Positions 9,203-18,784 are shown, counted from the stretch's first letter. The stretch is DNA of 64,000 nt from Novosphingobium lentum NBRC 107847 (GCF_001590965.1 NZ_BCTW01000021.1:1-64000); one strand, 5' to 3'. Translations and numbers: made by a program. Notes: generated by a model not told the origin, from the letters alone.

Positions 9203-10003
9203 TTATTCCAGCGAGGCGAGAATCTCGTAGGCCAGCACCGCGCCGGCCACTGCCGCGTTGAGGCTGTCGGCCCTGCCGCGCATCGGCATCGTCACGCGCA
9301 AATCGCATTGCGCCTCGTAATCCTCGGGCAGCCCGCGCGATTCGTTGCCGACCAGCACGAAGCATGGACCGGCATATGGCGCCCCGCGATAGGGCACGGC
9401 ATCGCGCAATGACGCGGCGACCAGCTGCCCTTCGCCGGCGCGCAACCAGACGATGAATTCGTCCCACCGCGCCTGCGCGATGGCTTGGGTAAACACCGCG
9501 CCCATGCTCGCGCGCACCGCCTCGACCGAGAACGGATCGGCGCAATCGTCGATCAGGATCAGCCCGCCCGCGCCGACGGCATCGCCGGTGCGCAACATCG
9601 TGCCAAGGTTGCCCGGGTCGCGCAGTGCCTGCGCCACCAGCCAGATCGGCGCGCTGGCGCGGTCGAGCCGGGCCAGCCCGGTGTCGAATTCCTCGTACAC
9701 GCCCGCCACGGCCTGCGGATTGTCCTTGCCGGTGATCTTGGCGAGAATGTCGGCGGGCATTTCCACCACCTCGCCCCCCGCCCGCGCGACGTCGCGTTCC
9801 AACTGCTCGATCAGCGGATGAAACTCGCGCCCCCGCGCCATCAGCAGCAGTTCGGGCACATGCCCCGCCTCGCGCGCATCGGTCAGCAACCGCAGCCCTT
9901 CGGCGAGGAACCGGCGTTCCTGGCGGCGATGCTTCTTGTCGCGCAACGATCGCACGAACTTGACCGTGGGATTGGAAAAACCGGTGATCTGGCGGCGCGT
10001 CAT
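9203..10003 (-). CDS. TrmH/SpoU family RNA 2'-O-ribose methyltransferase
   Basis: A 266-residue SPOUT methyltransferase. An N-terminal L30e-like substrate-binding domain (SNPTVKFVRSLRDKKHRRQE, AEGLRLLTDA) precedes the knotted catalytic domain with motif 1 LRDPGNLGTMLRTGDAVG, motif 2 CFVLVGNESRGLPEDY and motif 3 MPMRGRADSLNAAVAGAVL. It probably methylates a ribose in 23S rRNA or tRNA using S-adenosylmethionine; the exact target cannot be told. The ATG at 10003 begins right after the HPr gene (19 bases), with a GGGG-rich ribosome site, making it the last gene of the PTS operon. Confidence 0.92.
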   Translation of the reverse strand: MTRRQITGFSNPTVKFVRSLRDKKHRRQERRFLAEGLRLLTDAREAGHVPELLLMARGREFHPLIEQLERDVARAGGEVVEMPADILAKITGKDNPQAVAGVYEEFDTGLARLDRASAPIWLVAQALRDPGNLGTMLRTGDAVGAGGLILIDDCADPFSVEAVRASMGAVFTQAIAQARWDEFIVWLRAGEGQLVAASLRDAVPYRGAPYAGPCFVLVGNESRGLPEDYEAQCDLRVTMPMRGRADSLNAAVAGAVLAYEILASLE

Positions 10004-10022
10004 GGCCTGCTGCAACCCCGGC

Positions 10023-10334
10023 TCAGTCTTCGCCGAAGCCATCCTTGACCAGCCCGGACAGCTTGAGCAGCGCGGCCTGCGCCTCGCCATCCTCACCGCA
10101 GACGATCAGGTCGACCGTGTCGCCCCGCGCCGCGCCGAGCATCATCAGCCCGAGAATCGAGCCACCGGCGGCTTCGGTGCCGTCCTTGGCCAGCTTGATG
10201 TCGAGGCCTTCGGGAAGCTGCGCCACGGCATTGACGAACTTGGCGCTGGCACGGGCGTGGAGGCCGCGCGCGTTGACGATGGTGATCGTCTCGCGCAGCA
10301 CGGTGGCGGGCAGCGGGCTGGGCGATTGCGTCAT
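10023..10334 (-). CDS. HPr family phosphocarrier protein
   Basis: A 103-residue HPr. The active histidine is His26 in the NARGLHARASAKFV signature. The regulatory serine lies in GGSILGLMMLGA at about Ser59, so HprK encoded in this operon has a substrate. The N-terminus is about ten residues longer than in E. coli HPr. It receives phosphate from EI-Ntr and passes it to the EIIA encoded four bases upstream. No sugar permease gene is nearby, as expected for the regulatory PTS of alphaproteobacteria. Confidence 0.95.
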   Translation of the reverse strand: MTQSPSPLPATVLRETITIVNARGLHARASAKFVNAVAQLPEGLDIKLAKDGTEAAGGSILGLMMLGAARGDTVDLIVCGEDGEAQAALLKLSGLVKDGFGED

Positions 10335-10338
10335 CGGA

Positions 10339-10743
10339 TCAAGCATCCTGGCCAAGAAATTCAGACGCGATGGTGATGTAGTTGCGCCCCGCGTCGCGCG
10401 CCGCGCCGGTCGCCTCGCGCACGCCCATGCAGTTGCGCGCCTTGGCCAGCCGGATCAGCATCGGCAGGTTGATCCCCGCGATCACCTCGACCCGGCCGGC
10501 CTGCATCAGCGATATGGCCAGGTTCGATGGCGTGCCGCCGAACAGGTCGGTCAGGATGATCACGCCGTTGCCGCTGTCGACCCGCCGGATCGCGTCGGCA
10601 ATTTCCTTGCGCCGCCGCTCCATATCGTCGTCGGGGCCGATGCACACCCCGACCACGTCGGTCTGGCGGCCAACGACATGCTCCATCGCGTGGATGAATT
10701 CTTCTGCCAGCGCGCCGTGGGTGACGAGAATCAAACCGATCAT
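10339..10743 (-). CDS. PTS EIIA component, mannose/fructose (ManX) type
   Basis: A 134-residue EIIA-Man-type protein: MIGLILVTHGALAEEF holds the phospho-accepting His9, and VIILTDLFGGTPSNLA is the family signature. It has no fused EIIB and no IIC/IID genes nearby, so it acts in regulation, not transport. In other alphaproteobacteria this protein is an output of the HPr/HprK system affecting carbon storage and cell-surface functions. ATG 10743 is chosen because the protein then starts directly at the first beta strand. Confidence 0.93.
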   Translation of the reverse strand: MIGLILVTHGALAEEFIHAMEHVVGRQTDVVGVCIGPDDDMERRRKEIADAIRRVDSGNGVIILTDLFGGTPSNLAISLMQAGRVEVIAGINLPMLIRLAKARNCMGVREATGAARDAGRNYITIASEFLGQDA

Positions 10744-10867
10744 GAAAGGGTCAGGCTCCGAAGTGCGGCCGCGCAAGGTGCCAGCATCAAGCTGAACGAA
10801 CGCTTGGCGAGCCGGGGAGCCGCCGGGCGGGATTGTCTTGCAAGTCTCAGATTCATGTCACCGGCGA

Positions 10868-11791
10868 TCATCGCTGCTGCGCGCCCTCCAGAAGGTCCGC
10901 TGGCCGCGACGCCAGGTTGCGGTGCAGCATTGTGGGTGAAAATCCTGCATCGCGCAAGGCTGAAGCAATCTGCTCTGCCATGAACACCGAACGATGGCGG
11001 CCGCCGGTGCACCCGAACGCTATATTGACGTAAGCCTTGCCCTGCGCCTGGAAGCGCGGGATCAGCAGCAGCAGCAAGTCCCGAATGCGCGCGAACGCTT
11101 CGGAAAAGGCAGGATCGCGCCGGATGTATTCGCCCACCGCCGCATCTTTGCCGGTCAGCGGGCGCAGGCCCTCCACCCAGTGCGGATTTTCCAGAAAGCG
11201 CATGTCGAACACCAGGTCCGACAGCGGCGGCATCCCGCGCGAAAAGCCGAAGCTGCTGATCGTGACCGTGGTGGGCGTGGGGCTCGAATCGGCAAACTGG
11301 GCGCGAATTTGCTGCGACAGGTCGTTGCTGGTGAACTGGGTGGTCGAGATCACCACGTCGGCCCAGCGGCGCAACGGCTCCAGCAGCTCGCGCTCGGCGG
11401 CGATGCCCACGGCGGCGTGCTTGTCCTCGCTCAGCGGATGGCGATGGCGGGTTTCGTTGTAGCGCCGCTCCAGTTCGGTGCCGGCACAATCGAGGAAGAG
11501 CGTGGTCACCGACAGATCGGTCCGCTCCCCCAGCTGCTTGATCCGCTCGATGATGAGCGCAGGGGCAAAGCCGCGCGTGCGGGTATCGAAGCCGATCGCC
11601 ATCGGTGCGCTGTCTTCGCGCCCGCCGGCCGGCTTGGTTTCGAGCAGGCGGTCGAGCAGCCGGATCGGGAAATTGTCGATCGCTTCCCAGCCCATGTCCT
11701 CCAGCGTGCGCAACGCGGTGGTCTTGCCCGCGCCGAGCAGCCCGGTCACGAGCAGGATTCGTTGCGACGGTTCCTCGGATTCGCGCGACAT
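10868..11791 (-). CDS. rapZ: RNase adapter RapZ (YvcJ-like nucleotide-binding protein)
   Basis: A 307-residue P-loop NTPase. Walker A is LVTGLLGAGKTTALRTLED with the usual MGWEAIDNFP right after it. The C-terminal domain contains YVNIAFGCTGGRHRSVFMAE, the RapZ signature. In E. coli RapZ directs RNase E to GlmZ sRNA and so controls amino-sugar synthesis; in alphaproteobacteria the role is less clear, but its position between hprK and the PTS genes is conserved. The ATG at 11791 is chosen because the upstream in-frame extension is basic and unlike the family. Confidence 0.95.
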   Translation of the reverse strand: MSRESEEPSQRILLVTGLLGAGKTTALRTLEDMGWEAIDNFPIRLLDRLLETKPAGGREDSAPMAIGFDTRTRGFAPALIIERIKQLGERTDLSVTTLFLDCAGTELERRYNETRHRHPLSEDKHAAVGIAAERELLEPLRRWADVVISTTQFTSNDLSQQIRAQFADSSPTPTTVTISSFGFSRGMPPLSDLVFDMRFLENPHWVEGLRPLTGKDAAVGEYIRRDPAFSEAFARIRDLLLLLIPRFQAQGKAYVNIAFGCTGGRHRSVFMAEQIASALRDAGFSPTMLHRNLASRPADLLEGAQQR

Positions 11792-11872
11792 CACCGTTGC
11801 TTTGCGCCTTGTGCGGCGGGTTGGGAAGACAGCAATTGGTCGCAAAGCCGGACGATTGCGTCCTGTGCGAAC

Positions 11873-12298
11873 TTATCCGATCGCCAACCCGTAGCGGTCG
11901 AGCGCCAGTTCCGCGCGCAGTGCCAGGATCGGTGTGTCGGGCCACAGCCGGATCAGCGGCACCATGCAGCCCGCGATCAGCACCGCATCCGCCTCTGCAA
12001 TGTAGCGTTCGGCGCCGTCATCCAGCCGGATGACCAGCGCCAGCGGCATCGGCCCGGCCACGGGCAGGTCGATCAGGCCCAGGTTGCGCACCTCCAGCTT
12101 GCCGGCGATGAGCGGGTGGGGAGCCGCCCAGGCCCGCCCGTCGCGCGCTTCGACCAGCACGCCATCGTCGCCCACCAGCACCGCGCCGCGATCGATCAAC
12201 GCCAGCGCTAGGCTCGACTTGCCGCTACCCGGCGGTCCTTCGATCAGCAGACCGCGCCCGCGTACTGCCACACAGGTCGCCTGATGCGCGACCGTCAT
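11873..12298 (-). CDS. hprK: HPr kinase/phosphorylase, short alphaproteobacterial form
   Basis: A 141-residue protein consisting only of the catalytic domain. The P-loop GPPGSGKSS lies at residues 21-29, followed by DRGAVLVGDDGVLVE and the HprK-type GLIDLPVAGP. The regulatory N-terminal domain of Gram-positive HprK is absent, as usual in alphaproteobacteria. It phosphorylates and dephosphorylates the serine of HPr and probably couples energy state or envelope stress to the PTS. Its ATG overlaps the chvG stop (ATGA), so translation is coupled to the sensor kinase. Confidence 0.92.
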   Translation of the reverse strand: MTVAHQATCVAVRGRGLLIEGPPGSGKSSLALALIDRGAVLVGDDGVLVEARDGRAWAAPHPLIAGKLEVRNLGLIDLPVAGPMPLALVIRLDDGAERYIAEADAVLIAGCMVPLIRLWPDTPILALRAELALDRYGLAIG

Positions 12299-13863
12299 GG
12301 CCGCGCCGCCGGCAGTTCGAGCACCAGGCACGCGCCCGACGCGCCATCGGGCCGGTCGGCGATGGTCAGCGTGCCGTCGTGCGCCTCGGCAATGGTGCGT
12401 GCGATGGCCAGGCCGAGGCCGCTGTGCGCGCCGAACTCCTCCGAATCAGGGCGCACCGAATGGAAGCGTTCGAACACCTTGTGCCGCTCGTTGGCGGGGA
12501 TGCCGGGACCGTGGTCGCTGACCGACAGGGTCACGCCATCCTCATCGCCCGCCACGCGCACTTCGACCTCGCCACCCGGCGGCGAGAACGACACCGCGTT
12601 GTCGATCAGGTTTTCAAGCACGCGCTCGAGCCGGGCCGCGTCGCCCATCACCACTGCCGCGCCCGGCCCGCGCCGCAGCCGCAGCAGCGAGCCACCGGTG
12701 CCCGCCCGCGCGCCGCGCGCACCAACGGCAAGTTCCGCCATGGCCGCCAGATCGACCTGGCCGAACGTGGCGCGGCTCAACTGCGCATCGATGCGGCTGG
12801 CGTCGGCGATCTCGGTGATCAGCCGGTCGAGCCGCTGCACATCGTGCGCCGCGATCGCGGACAACTGCCGCCGCAAATCGGGATCGTCGACCTTTTCCAG
12901 CGATTCGAGCGCGCTGCGCAGGCTGGCCAGCGGGTTCTTGAGTTCGTGCGCCACGTCCGCCGCAAAGCTTTCGACCGCGTCGATGCGCAGGCGAACGGCA
13001 TTGGCCATGTCGGAAAAGGCGCGCGCCAGCAGGCCGATCTCGTCGCCACGCTCAGGCAGGCGCGGCACCACCACCTCGCGATCGCGCCCCAGCCGCACGC
13101 GCACCGCCGCGCGCACCAGTTCGCGCAACGGCTGCACGATCGTGCGGGCCAGGAACAGCGACAGCTGGATCGACAGGAGCAGCGCCAGCCCGATGATGAT
13201 CACCAGCGTCTGGCGCGCATCGCGCACGGCCTGCGTGATATCCAGCGCATTGCGGGTGGTCATCAGCGTTTCACCGCGCGCGCCGACGGGCGCGGCAGCG
13301 GTGATCACCGGGGTGCGATCGGGAGCATAGCGCAAGAACACGGTGCTCGCGTTCGTGCGGCGCGCGGTCGCGATTTCGGGCCAGGCGGCGGCATCGCGGT
13401 CCAGCGGTTCGCGGTAATCGGCGATGGCCGGCGCGCCGACTATGAAATCCACCCCCCGGTCGAGCAGACGGGCGGCATGCTGATACCACGGCTCCATTCG
13501 CGGATCGACCAGCGCGAACGAGGGCCCGGCGATGGCGAAGCTGTCGATCTCCAGCGCGCCTGCCGCATCGTACAGCCGCAACCGCAGCTTCTGTTCGCTG
13601 CCGATCCGGGCCACCAGCGCGCGGCGCTGCGCCATCGGTGCTTCCGACAGCGAATCGGCGGCGATCTCCACTTCGGCGCGGGCCAGCTTGAACCGTTCGG
13701 CCAGCAACTGCTTGCGATACGTATCGAGGTAGAAAAAGCTGCCGGCCATCAGCGCCAGCGCGATCACGTTGACCGCCAGGATGCGCGCGGTCAGCGAAAC
13801 GCCGCGCGTCCAGAACGATGGGCGGCCCGTCCTGCCCGGATGGCCCAGCGCCAGCTCAGTCAC
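12295..13863 (-). CDS. chvG: Sensor histidine kinase ChvG (ExoS)
   Basis: A 522-residue membrane kinase. The first membrane segment is [21 protein letters not shown] periplasmic sensor of about 180 residues follows, then a second segment ([20 protein letters not shown]), HAMP, and the dimerisation box [15 protein letters not shown] with phospho-acceptor His306. The ATPase carries [19 protein letters not shown] and [15 protein letters not shown]. ChvG of Agrobacterium, Sinorhizobium and Brucella senses acidity and envelope state and phosphorylates ChvI. GTG 13863 overlaps the chvI stop by eight bases; ATG 13887 further upstream is possible. The length matches the family. Confidence 0.93.
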   Translation of the reverse strand: MTELALGHPGRTGRPSFWTRGVSLTARILAVNVIALALMAGSFFYLDTYRKQLLAERFKLARAEVEIAADSLSEAPMAQRRALVARIGSEQKLRLRLYDAAGALEIDSFAIAGPSFALVDPRMEPWYQHAARLLDRGVDFIVGAPAIADYREPLDRDAAAWPEIATARRTNASTVFLRYAPDRTPVITAAAPVGARGETLMTTRNALDITQAVRDARQTLVIIIGLALLLSIQLSLFLARTIVQPLRELVRAAVRVRLGRDREVVVPRLPERGDEIGLLARAFSDMANAVRLRIDAVESFAADVAHELKNPLASLRSALESLEKVDDPDLRRQLSAIAAHDVQRLDRLITEIADASRIDAQLSRATFGQVDLAAMAELAVGARGARAGTGGSLLRLRRGPGAAVVMGDAARLERVLENLIDNAVSFSPPGGEVEVRVAGDEDGVTLSVSDHGPGIPANERHKVFERFHSVRPDSEEFGAHSGLGLAIARTIAEAHDGTLTIADRPDGASGACLVLELPAARP

Positions 13864-14671
13864 CGGTGTAGCTGTAGCCGGCGCCATACAGCGTCTCGAT
13901 CGCACCGAAATCGTTGTCGACGCTGCGGAACTTGCGCCGCAGCCGCTTGATGTGGCTGTCGATGGTGCGATCATCGACGAACACGTCGTCCTGATAGGCC
14001 GCGTCCATCAGCTGGTTGCGCGTCTTGACCACGCCGGGCCGCACGGCCAGCGCCTCCAGGATCAGGAACTCGGTCACCGTCAGCGATACCGGCGTTCCCG
14101 CCCATTCGACCTGGTGGCGCGCGGGGTCCATCACCAGCCGTCCGCGCCGGATCGGCTCGGGCAGCGCCTCGTCGCGGTCCTGCCCCTGTTCCAGCCGGGC
14201 CATATCGCGCCGCACGATCTCGCTGCGGCGCAGAATTGCGCGGATCCGCGCCACCAGCAACCGCTGGCTGAACGGCTTGGCGATGTAATCGTCGGCCCCC
14301 ATCAGCAGGCCCAGCGCCTCGTCCGCCTCGTCGTCCTTGCTGGTCAGGAGGATCACCGGCAGGTCGCTCTTCTCGCGCAGCAGGCGCAGCATTTCCAGAC
14401 CGTCCATGCGTGGCATCTTGATGTCGCACACCGCGACGTCGGGCGGGTTCTCGATCAGCGCCTTGAGCGCGGCGTGGCCATCGCTGTACACCCGCGTGGC
14501 GAAACCTTCGGTCTGCAACGCGATCGAGACGGCGGTGAGGATGTTGCGATCGTCGTCGACCAGCGCGATCACCGCCAGCCGGTCCTGCGCTGCGGCCCCG
14601 CCCGGCCAGGCCGGCGCATCCGGTCGGGACTCTGCCCGTGGGGATTCTGGAGCTTCGGCCATGGTGCGCAT
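13856..14671 (-). CDS. chvI: Response regulator ChvI, OmpR family
   Basis: A 271-residue regulator. The receiver begins [13 protein letters not shown] with the acidic pocket and phospho-acceptor Asp83 in [13 protein letters not shown]. The C-terminal winged helix contains [15 protein letters not shown] and [13 protein letters not shown]. An N-terminal tail of about 30 residues precedes the receiver; ATG 14662 is an alternative start. ChvI activates pckA and represses or activates envelope genes in rhizobia and Agrobacterium, and here it is divergent from pckA. It is the first gene of the chvI-chvG-hprK-rapZ-EIIA-HPr-trmH unit. Confidence 0.94.
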   Translation of the reverse strand: MRTMAEAPESPRAESRPDAPAWPGGAAAQDRLAVIALVDDDRNILTAVSIALQTEGFATRVYSDGHAALKALIENPPDVAVCDIKMPRMDGLEMLRLLREKSDLPVILLTSKDDEADEALGLLMGADDYIAKPFSQRLLVARIRAILRRSEIVRRDMARLEQGQDRDEALPEPIRRGRLVMDPARHQVEWAGTPVSLTVTEFLILEALAVRPGVVKTRNQLMDAAYQDDVFVDDRTIDSHIKRLRRKFRSVDNDFGAIETLYGAGYSYTGD

Positions 14672-14808
14672 CAGTCAAGCTGGTTACGGCGGGAACCAGC
14701 GGGTTAGTCGGATCGACCGGGACTGGCAACGCTCACTGTCGAACCCCGCTTCCAACTGCCGTATCCCAGCACGTGCGCCATTTTCGGGAGTGCTCAAAAA
14801 TAGCGATG

Positions 14809-14877
14809 TTGCGCCATTTGACGCAAGCGGGACCCTAGACTATGCGCGAAGCGGTAACACGCATTCGTATTCATACG
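14809..14877 (+). promoter_or_regulatory. Inverted repeats in the chvI-pckA divergent control region
   Basis: The 271-base region between chvI and pckA holds two dyads: TTGCGCCATTTGACGCAA at 14809-14826 (TTGCG/CGCAA arms eight bases apart) and CGTATTCATACG at 14866-14877. Both lie 65-135 bases before the pckA start, where an activator such as ChvI could act. They are candidates only; I cannot match them to a verified ChvI consensus. Confidence 0.35.
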
Positions 14878-14942
14878 CGGCACGTTTGCTCCTTCGGGCC
14901 TGGCCCCGTGGCAAGCAGATGCAGCCGATCGGGAGATCAACA

Positions 14943-16562
14943 GTGTCCGAGACCAGCCTGCACGTGCCGCTTTCTGCCCAGGGCCTGCCGGAGCCGGCGA
15001 CGCTGTTCGCCAACCTCGGCACCGCCCCGCTGGTCGAACATGCGGTGCGCAACGGCGAAGGCCTGCTCGCGGCCGAAGGCCCGCTGGTGGTCGAAACCGG
15101 CAAGCACACCGGCCGTTCGGCCAAGGACAAGTTCATCGTCCGCGATGCCGAAACCGAAAACACCGTGTGGTGGGGCAAGACCAACGTCGCCATGACGCCC
15201 GAACATTTCGCCGCGTTGAAGGCCGATTTCATCAAGGCGCTGGGCGAGAAGGACACGCTCTATGTCGCCGACCTGTTCGGCGGATCGCAGCCCGAATATC
15301 GCGTCAACGTGCGCATCGTCAACGAACTGGCGTGGCACAACCTGTTCATCCGCACGCTGCTGGTGCGCCCGTCCGATGCCGAACAGGCCAGCTTCGTGCC
15401 CGAATACACGATCATCGACCTGCCCAGCTTCCGCGCCGATCCGGCGCGCCACGGCTGCCGCAGCGAGACCGTGATCGCGGTCAATTTTACCGAGAAGCTG
15501 ATCCTGATCGGCGGCACCGCCTATGCCGGCGAGATGAAGAAAAGCGTGTTCGGCATCCTCAACTACCTGCTGCCGGTCAAGGGCGTGATGCCGATGCACT
15601 GTTCGGCCAACATCGGCGCCAACGGCGATACCGCGGTGTTCTTCGGGCTTTCGGGCACGGGCAAGACCACGTTGTCGGCCGACGCCAGCCGCACGCTGAT
15701 CGGCGATGACGAACATGGCTGGTCGGACACCGCCGTGTTCAACTTCGAAGGCGGCTGCTACGCCAAGATGATCCGCCTTTCGCCCGAAGCGGAGCCCGAG
15801 ATTTTCGCCACGACCAAGCGGTTCGGCACCGTGCTGGAAAACGTGGTGATCGATCCGGAAACGCGCACCCTCGATTTCGACGACAACAGCCTGGCTGAGA
15901 ACAGCCGCGGTTCGTACCCGATCGACTTCATCCCCAATGCCAGCGTCGAGAACATGGGCCCGGTGCCCAAGAACATCATCATGCTCACTGCCGATGCCTA
16001 TGGCGTGCTGCCGCCGATCGCGCGGTTGACCCCCGACCAGGCGATGTACCACTTCCTCTCGGGTTACACCGCGCGCGTTGCCGGCACCGAGATCGGCGTG
16101 ACCGAGCCCGAAGCCACGTTCAGCACCTGTTTCGGCGCGCCGTTCATGCCGCGCCATCCCTCAGTCTACGGCAATCTGCTCAAGGAGCGCATCGCCAAGG
16201 GCGCGGTGTCGTGCTGGCTGGTCAACACCGGCTGGACCGGCGGCAAGGCGACGATGGACGGGATCAAGCGCATGCCGATCAAGGCCACGCGCGCGCTGCT
16301 CAACGCCGCGCTCGACGGCAGCCTCAACGACGCCGAATTCCGCAAGGACCCCAACTTCGGCTTCGAAGTGCCGGTCGCGGTGCCGGGCGTAGACAGCAAG
16401 CTGCTCGATCCGCGCGGCGCCTGGGCCGATGTCAACGAATACGACAAGACGGCGCAAACGCTGGTCCACCAGTTCGTCGACAATTTCGCGCAATTTGCCG
16501 AACACGTCGATGAGGGTGTCCGCCAGGCCGCCCCGGTCGCGGCGCAAGCGTTCGCCGCCTGA
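14943..16562 (+). CDS. pckA: Phosphoenolpyruvate carboxykinase (ATP)
   Basis: A 539-residue ATP-dependent PEPCK converting oxaloacetate and ATP to PEP, CO2 and ADP, the entry step of gluconeogenesis. Signatures include [24 protein letters not shown], the kinase-1a P-loop [11 protein letters not shown] near residue 235, the metal site [11 protein letters not shown] and the C-terminal [12 protein letters not shown] 14943 has GGGAGA six bases upstream and begins VSETSLH; the in-frame ATG at 14919 has no good ribosome site. It is divergent from chvI, whose product is a known pckA regulator in related bacteria. Confidence 0.97.
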   Translation: MSETSLHVPLSAQGLPEPATLFANLGTAPLVEHAVRNGEGLLAAEGPLVVETGKHTGRSAKDKFIVRDAETENTVWWGKTNVAMTPEHFAALKADFIKALGEKDTLYVADLFGGSQPEYRVNVRIVNELAWHNLFIRTLLVRPSDAEQASFVPEYTIIDLPSFRADPARHGCRSETVIAVNFTEKLILIGGTAYAGEMKKSVFGILNYLLPVKGVMPMHCSANIGANGDTAVFFGLSGTGKTTLSADASRTLIGDDEHGWSDTAVFNFEGGCYAKMIRLSPEAEPEIFATTKRFGTVLENVVIDPETRTLDFDDNSLAENSRGSYPIDFIPNASVENMGPVPKNIIMLTADAYGVLPPIARLTPDQAMYHFLSGYTARVAGTEIGVTEPEATFSTCFGAPFMPRHPSVYGNLLKERIAKGAVSCWLVNTGWTGGKATMDGIKRMPIKATRALLNAALDGSLNDAEFRKDPNFGFEVPVAVPGVDSKLLDPRGAWADVNEYDKTAQTLVHQFVDNFAQFAEHVDEGVRQAAPVAAQAFAA

Positions 16563-16593
16563 TCCTGAACACCTGATTTCAAACGCCTGAAAC

Positions 16594-16652
16594 GCGTCCC
16601 CGCGCAGGCGGGGACCGGCCGCTCCGGGTACCCGCAAAAGCGGGGCCCGGAG
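16594..16652. repeat. Dispersed GC palindrome, intergenic copy
   Basis: TCCCCGCGCAGGCGGGGA at 16597-16614 is identical to the two copies found inside fmt. A related palindromic half (CCGGGTACCCGCAAAAGCGG) follows at about 16624-16643. The pair fills the gap between pckA and the next gene and may also act as the pckA transcript end. Confidence 0.75.
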
Positions 16653-16658
16653 ACTCCC

Positions 16659-17123
16659 TTGCCAGACCATCAGGCCACACCGGACCTGCCTCCGCGCCTG
16701 TTTGCCAGCGATGCCGCTATCGTGCGCGTCGGCGAAGGCCTGCTCGACCGCTCGCTGCCCAGGGATGACTGGACGCACGAGGCGCACCTCGCTGCGTGCC
16801 TGTGGCTGGTCACCGAACGCCCGGATTTCGATCCCGAGCGCGATCTGCCCGACACCATCCGCGCGTTCAACGCCGCCAAGGGCGGGGTGAACGATGACAC
16901 CCAAGGCTATCACGAAACGCTGACCCAGCTGTACATTCGCGGCGTGCGCGCCTTCGTGGCACGATCGGCGGACACGACGCTGGTCGATCGCGTCAACGCG
17001 CTGCTGGCCAGCGACACCGGCCACCGCGACTGGCCCTTGCGCTTCTACAGCCGCGAGCGCCTGTTTTCCGTCACTGCCCGCCGCGGATGGGTGGCGCCCG
17101 ATCGCAATGAGGTGCCGGGCTGA
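16659..17123 (+). CDS. Conserved hypothetical protein
   Basis: A 154-residue soluble protein starting at TTG, with GGAGA about six bases upstream. It has no signal or membrane segment. Visible features are a central DDWTHEAHLAACLWLV, the acidic YHETLTQLYI helix and a C-terminal WPLRFYSRERLFS. The WTHEAH segment with paired histidines resembles small uncharacterised alpha-helical proteins of proteobacteria; no enzymatic role can be assigned. The dispersed palindrome is immediately upstream and tRNA-Gly downstream. Confidence 0.7.
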   Translation: MPDHQATPDLPPRLFASDAAIVRVGEGLLDRSLPRDDWTHEAHLAACLWLVTERPDFDPERDLPDTIRAFNAAKGGVNDDTQGYHETLTQLYIRGVRAFVARSADTTLVDRVNALLASDTGHRDWPLRFYSRERLFSVTARRGWVAPDRNEVPG

Positions 17124-17259
17124 CCCCCGCCGGCGCCGCTCGCCGTCATCGCCGCGAGCGATTGACCCGACGCCGCGCTTGGTGCAGAGCGCGCCCGCTG
17201 GCGCTGGTCGCCGGGCGATCCGGCAACGCGATCGCACCCGGCCCCGAAACGACCGATCC

Positions 17260-17333
17260 GCGGGTGTAGCTCAATGGTAGAGCAGCAGCTTCCCAAGCTG
17301 AATACGAGGGTTCGATTCCCTTCACCCGCTCCA
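17260..17333 (+). tRNA. tRNA-Gly (anticodon CCC)
   Basis: The cloverleaf folds: acceptor GCGGGTG/CACCCGC, D arm GCTC-AATGGTA-GAGC, anticodon loop TTCCCAA, and T arm GAGGG-TTCGATT-CCCTT, with an encoded CCA. The first anticodon-stem pair is a G-A mismatch. The 3' end is the attachment site of the integrated element that begins immediately after it. Confidence 0.95.
17316..17333 (+). other. attL: tRNA-Gly 3' end at integrase-proximal side of the island
   Basis: TTCCCTTCACCCGCTCCA, the last 18 bases of tRNA-Gly, recurs at 25159-25175 with one C missing. The integrase gene begins 212 bases downstream. Integration into a tRNA 3' end that leaves the tRNA intact is the usual behaviour of P4-type integrases. 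Confidence 0.8.
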
Positions 17334-17446
17334 TTTTCCTGTCCGCCGATGTTCATAGGCGTCTAGACAAACCCCCAAAATCCAAGGTATTTAGCGGCTG
17401 TAAGGCCGATAGCATCCGCTTGCGTCCGCATACAGCCACTATCCGG

Positions 17447-17520
17447 TGGGGGTATGATTGGGGGGCATTTGCGAAATGGCCAAGTCGATACCCCCACGCT
17501 TGGGGGTATATTGGGGGTAT
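17447..17520 (+). promoter_or_regulatory. Left integrase arm-site cluster (TGGGGGTAT)
   Basis: TGGGGGTAT occurs at 17447-17455, 17501-17509 and 17512-17520 on plus and at 17488-17496 on minus, with a degenerate copy at about 17459. The 18-mer TGGGGGTATGATTGGGGG at 17447-17464 recurs exactly at the right end (25079-25096). Repeats next to both att sites are what arm-type integrase/excisionase sites look like. They also lie directly upstream of the integrase start, so they may autoregulate it. Confidence 0.65.
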
Positions 17521-17545
17521 AGGCCCCGGAAAGGCTGGCAATCCC

Positions 17546-18784
17546 GTGGCTCTAACCGATGTAGCCATCCGAAATGCCAAGCCAGCCGCGAAAGCGATCA
17601 AGCTGGCGGACGGCGGCGGCATGTTCCTGCTGATTACGCCAGCCGGGGGTAAGCTCTGGCGGCTCAAGTATCGCGTCGATGGGCGCGAAAAGTTGCTGGC
17701 CATCGGGGCCTATCCTGAAATCGGGCTTGGCGAGGCTCGCCGTCGCCGGGAGGAAGCGCGGGAGCTGATTGCCCTTGGCAAAGACCCGTCGCGCGAAAAG
17801 CAACGCGACAAAGTGCGTGCTCGCGTACAGGCGGCAGACACGTTCGCGGCAATCTGCGACGAATATTGCGAGAAGCGCCGCCGCGACGGTTCCAAAGGCT
17901 GGGCACCCTCCACGGCCATTCGCAGCGAATATCTGCTTTCTCTGGTTTGCGGCTCGATTGGCAAATTGCCCATTGGCGAGATTGAACCGGCGGACGTGCT
18001 GACTGCCGTTCGCAGGATCGAAGGCAAGGGGAAGCTGGAAAGTGCCCGGCGTAGCCTGCAACTGGCTGGCGCGGTGTTCCGCTATGCTGTGGCGACTGCG
18101 CGGCTGGCGTCCGATCCTACCCGCGATCTGCGCGGGGCGCTGGCAACGCCCAAGGTGACGCACTATGCGGCCATCCTTGAGCCGGTGAAGGTGGGCGAGC
18201 TGCTGCGCGCAATAGACGGCTATGAAAGCCTTGGGCTTACCCGGCTGGCGCTGCAACTGGCTCCCCATGTCTTTGCCCGCCCCGGTGAGCTGCGCCATGC
18301 CCGCTGGGATGAAATAGACCTGGACGGCGCGCTGTGGACCATCCCAGCCGAGAAAACCAAAATGCGGAAGGATCACCGCGTTCCTCTGTCCCGGCAGGCT
18401 GTGGCGATCCTGCGAGAGATTCACGCCCTCACCGGCCCGGCTGGCTATGTCTTTCCGTCTGTCCGCACCCGTGCCCGCCCCATGAGCGAGAACACGTTGA
18501 ACGCCGGGCTGCGGCGGCTTGGCTACGCCAGCGACGAAATGACCGCGCACGGGTTCCGGGCGATGGCTGCAACGCTGCTGAACGAAAGCGGCAAGTGGCA
18601 CCCGGATGCAATTGAGCGGGCGCTTGCCCATGGCGATGCCGACAAGGTGCGGGCCGCCTACACGCGGGGCGCTTACTGGCAAGAGCGGGTGGAAATGGCC
18701 CAATGGTGGAGCGACCATCTCGATACGCTGCGCAAGGGCGCGGATGTTGTGCCGATCGATCGTGCGAAGGGGAAAGGCAAATGA
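17546..18784 (+). CDS. P4-type tyrosine integrase
   Basis: A 412-residue site-specific recombinase. The N-terminal arm-binding domain (ALTDVAIRNAKPAAKAIKLA, DUF4102 type) is followed by a core-binding SAM-like domain and the catalytic domain. Catalytic residues are visible: Arg in ARPGELRHARW, Lys in the beta hairpin around EKTKMRKDHRVPLS, HGFR for the second His-Arg pair, the third His in LAHGDADKVRAAY and Tyr in AAYTRG. GTG 17546 is preferred because VALTDVAIRNAK is where the family begins; the open frame extends upstream to 17420 through the arm sites but has no family similarity. It lies 212 bases from tRNA-Gly, its presumed target. Confidence 0.95.
   Translation: MALTDVAIRNAKPAAKAIKLADGGGMFLLITPAGGKLWRLKYRVDGREKLLAIGAYPEIGLGEARRRREEARELIALGKDPSREKQRDKVRARVQAADTFAAICDEYCEKRRRDGSKGWAPSTAIRSEYLLSLVCGSIGKLPIGEIEPADVLTAVRRIEGKGKLESARRSLQLAGAVFRYAVATARLASDPTRDLRGALATPKVTHYAAILEPVKVGELLRAIDGYESLGLTRLALQLAPHVFARPGELRHARWDEIDLDGALWTIPAEKTKMRKDHRVPLSRQAVAILREIHALTGPAGYVFPSVRTRARPMSENTLNAGLRRLGYASDEMTAHGFRAMAATLLNESGKWHPDAIERALAHGDADKVRAAYTRGAYWQERVEMAQWWSDHLDTLRKGADVVPIDRAKGKGK

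Noticed and set aside
17420..17545. Upstream extension of the integrase frame (42 codons)
   Set aside because: The extension is encoded by the arm-site repeats and has no similarity to P4-type integrases, which start at the ALTDVAIRNAK segment.
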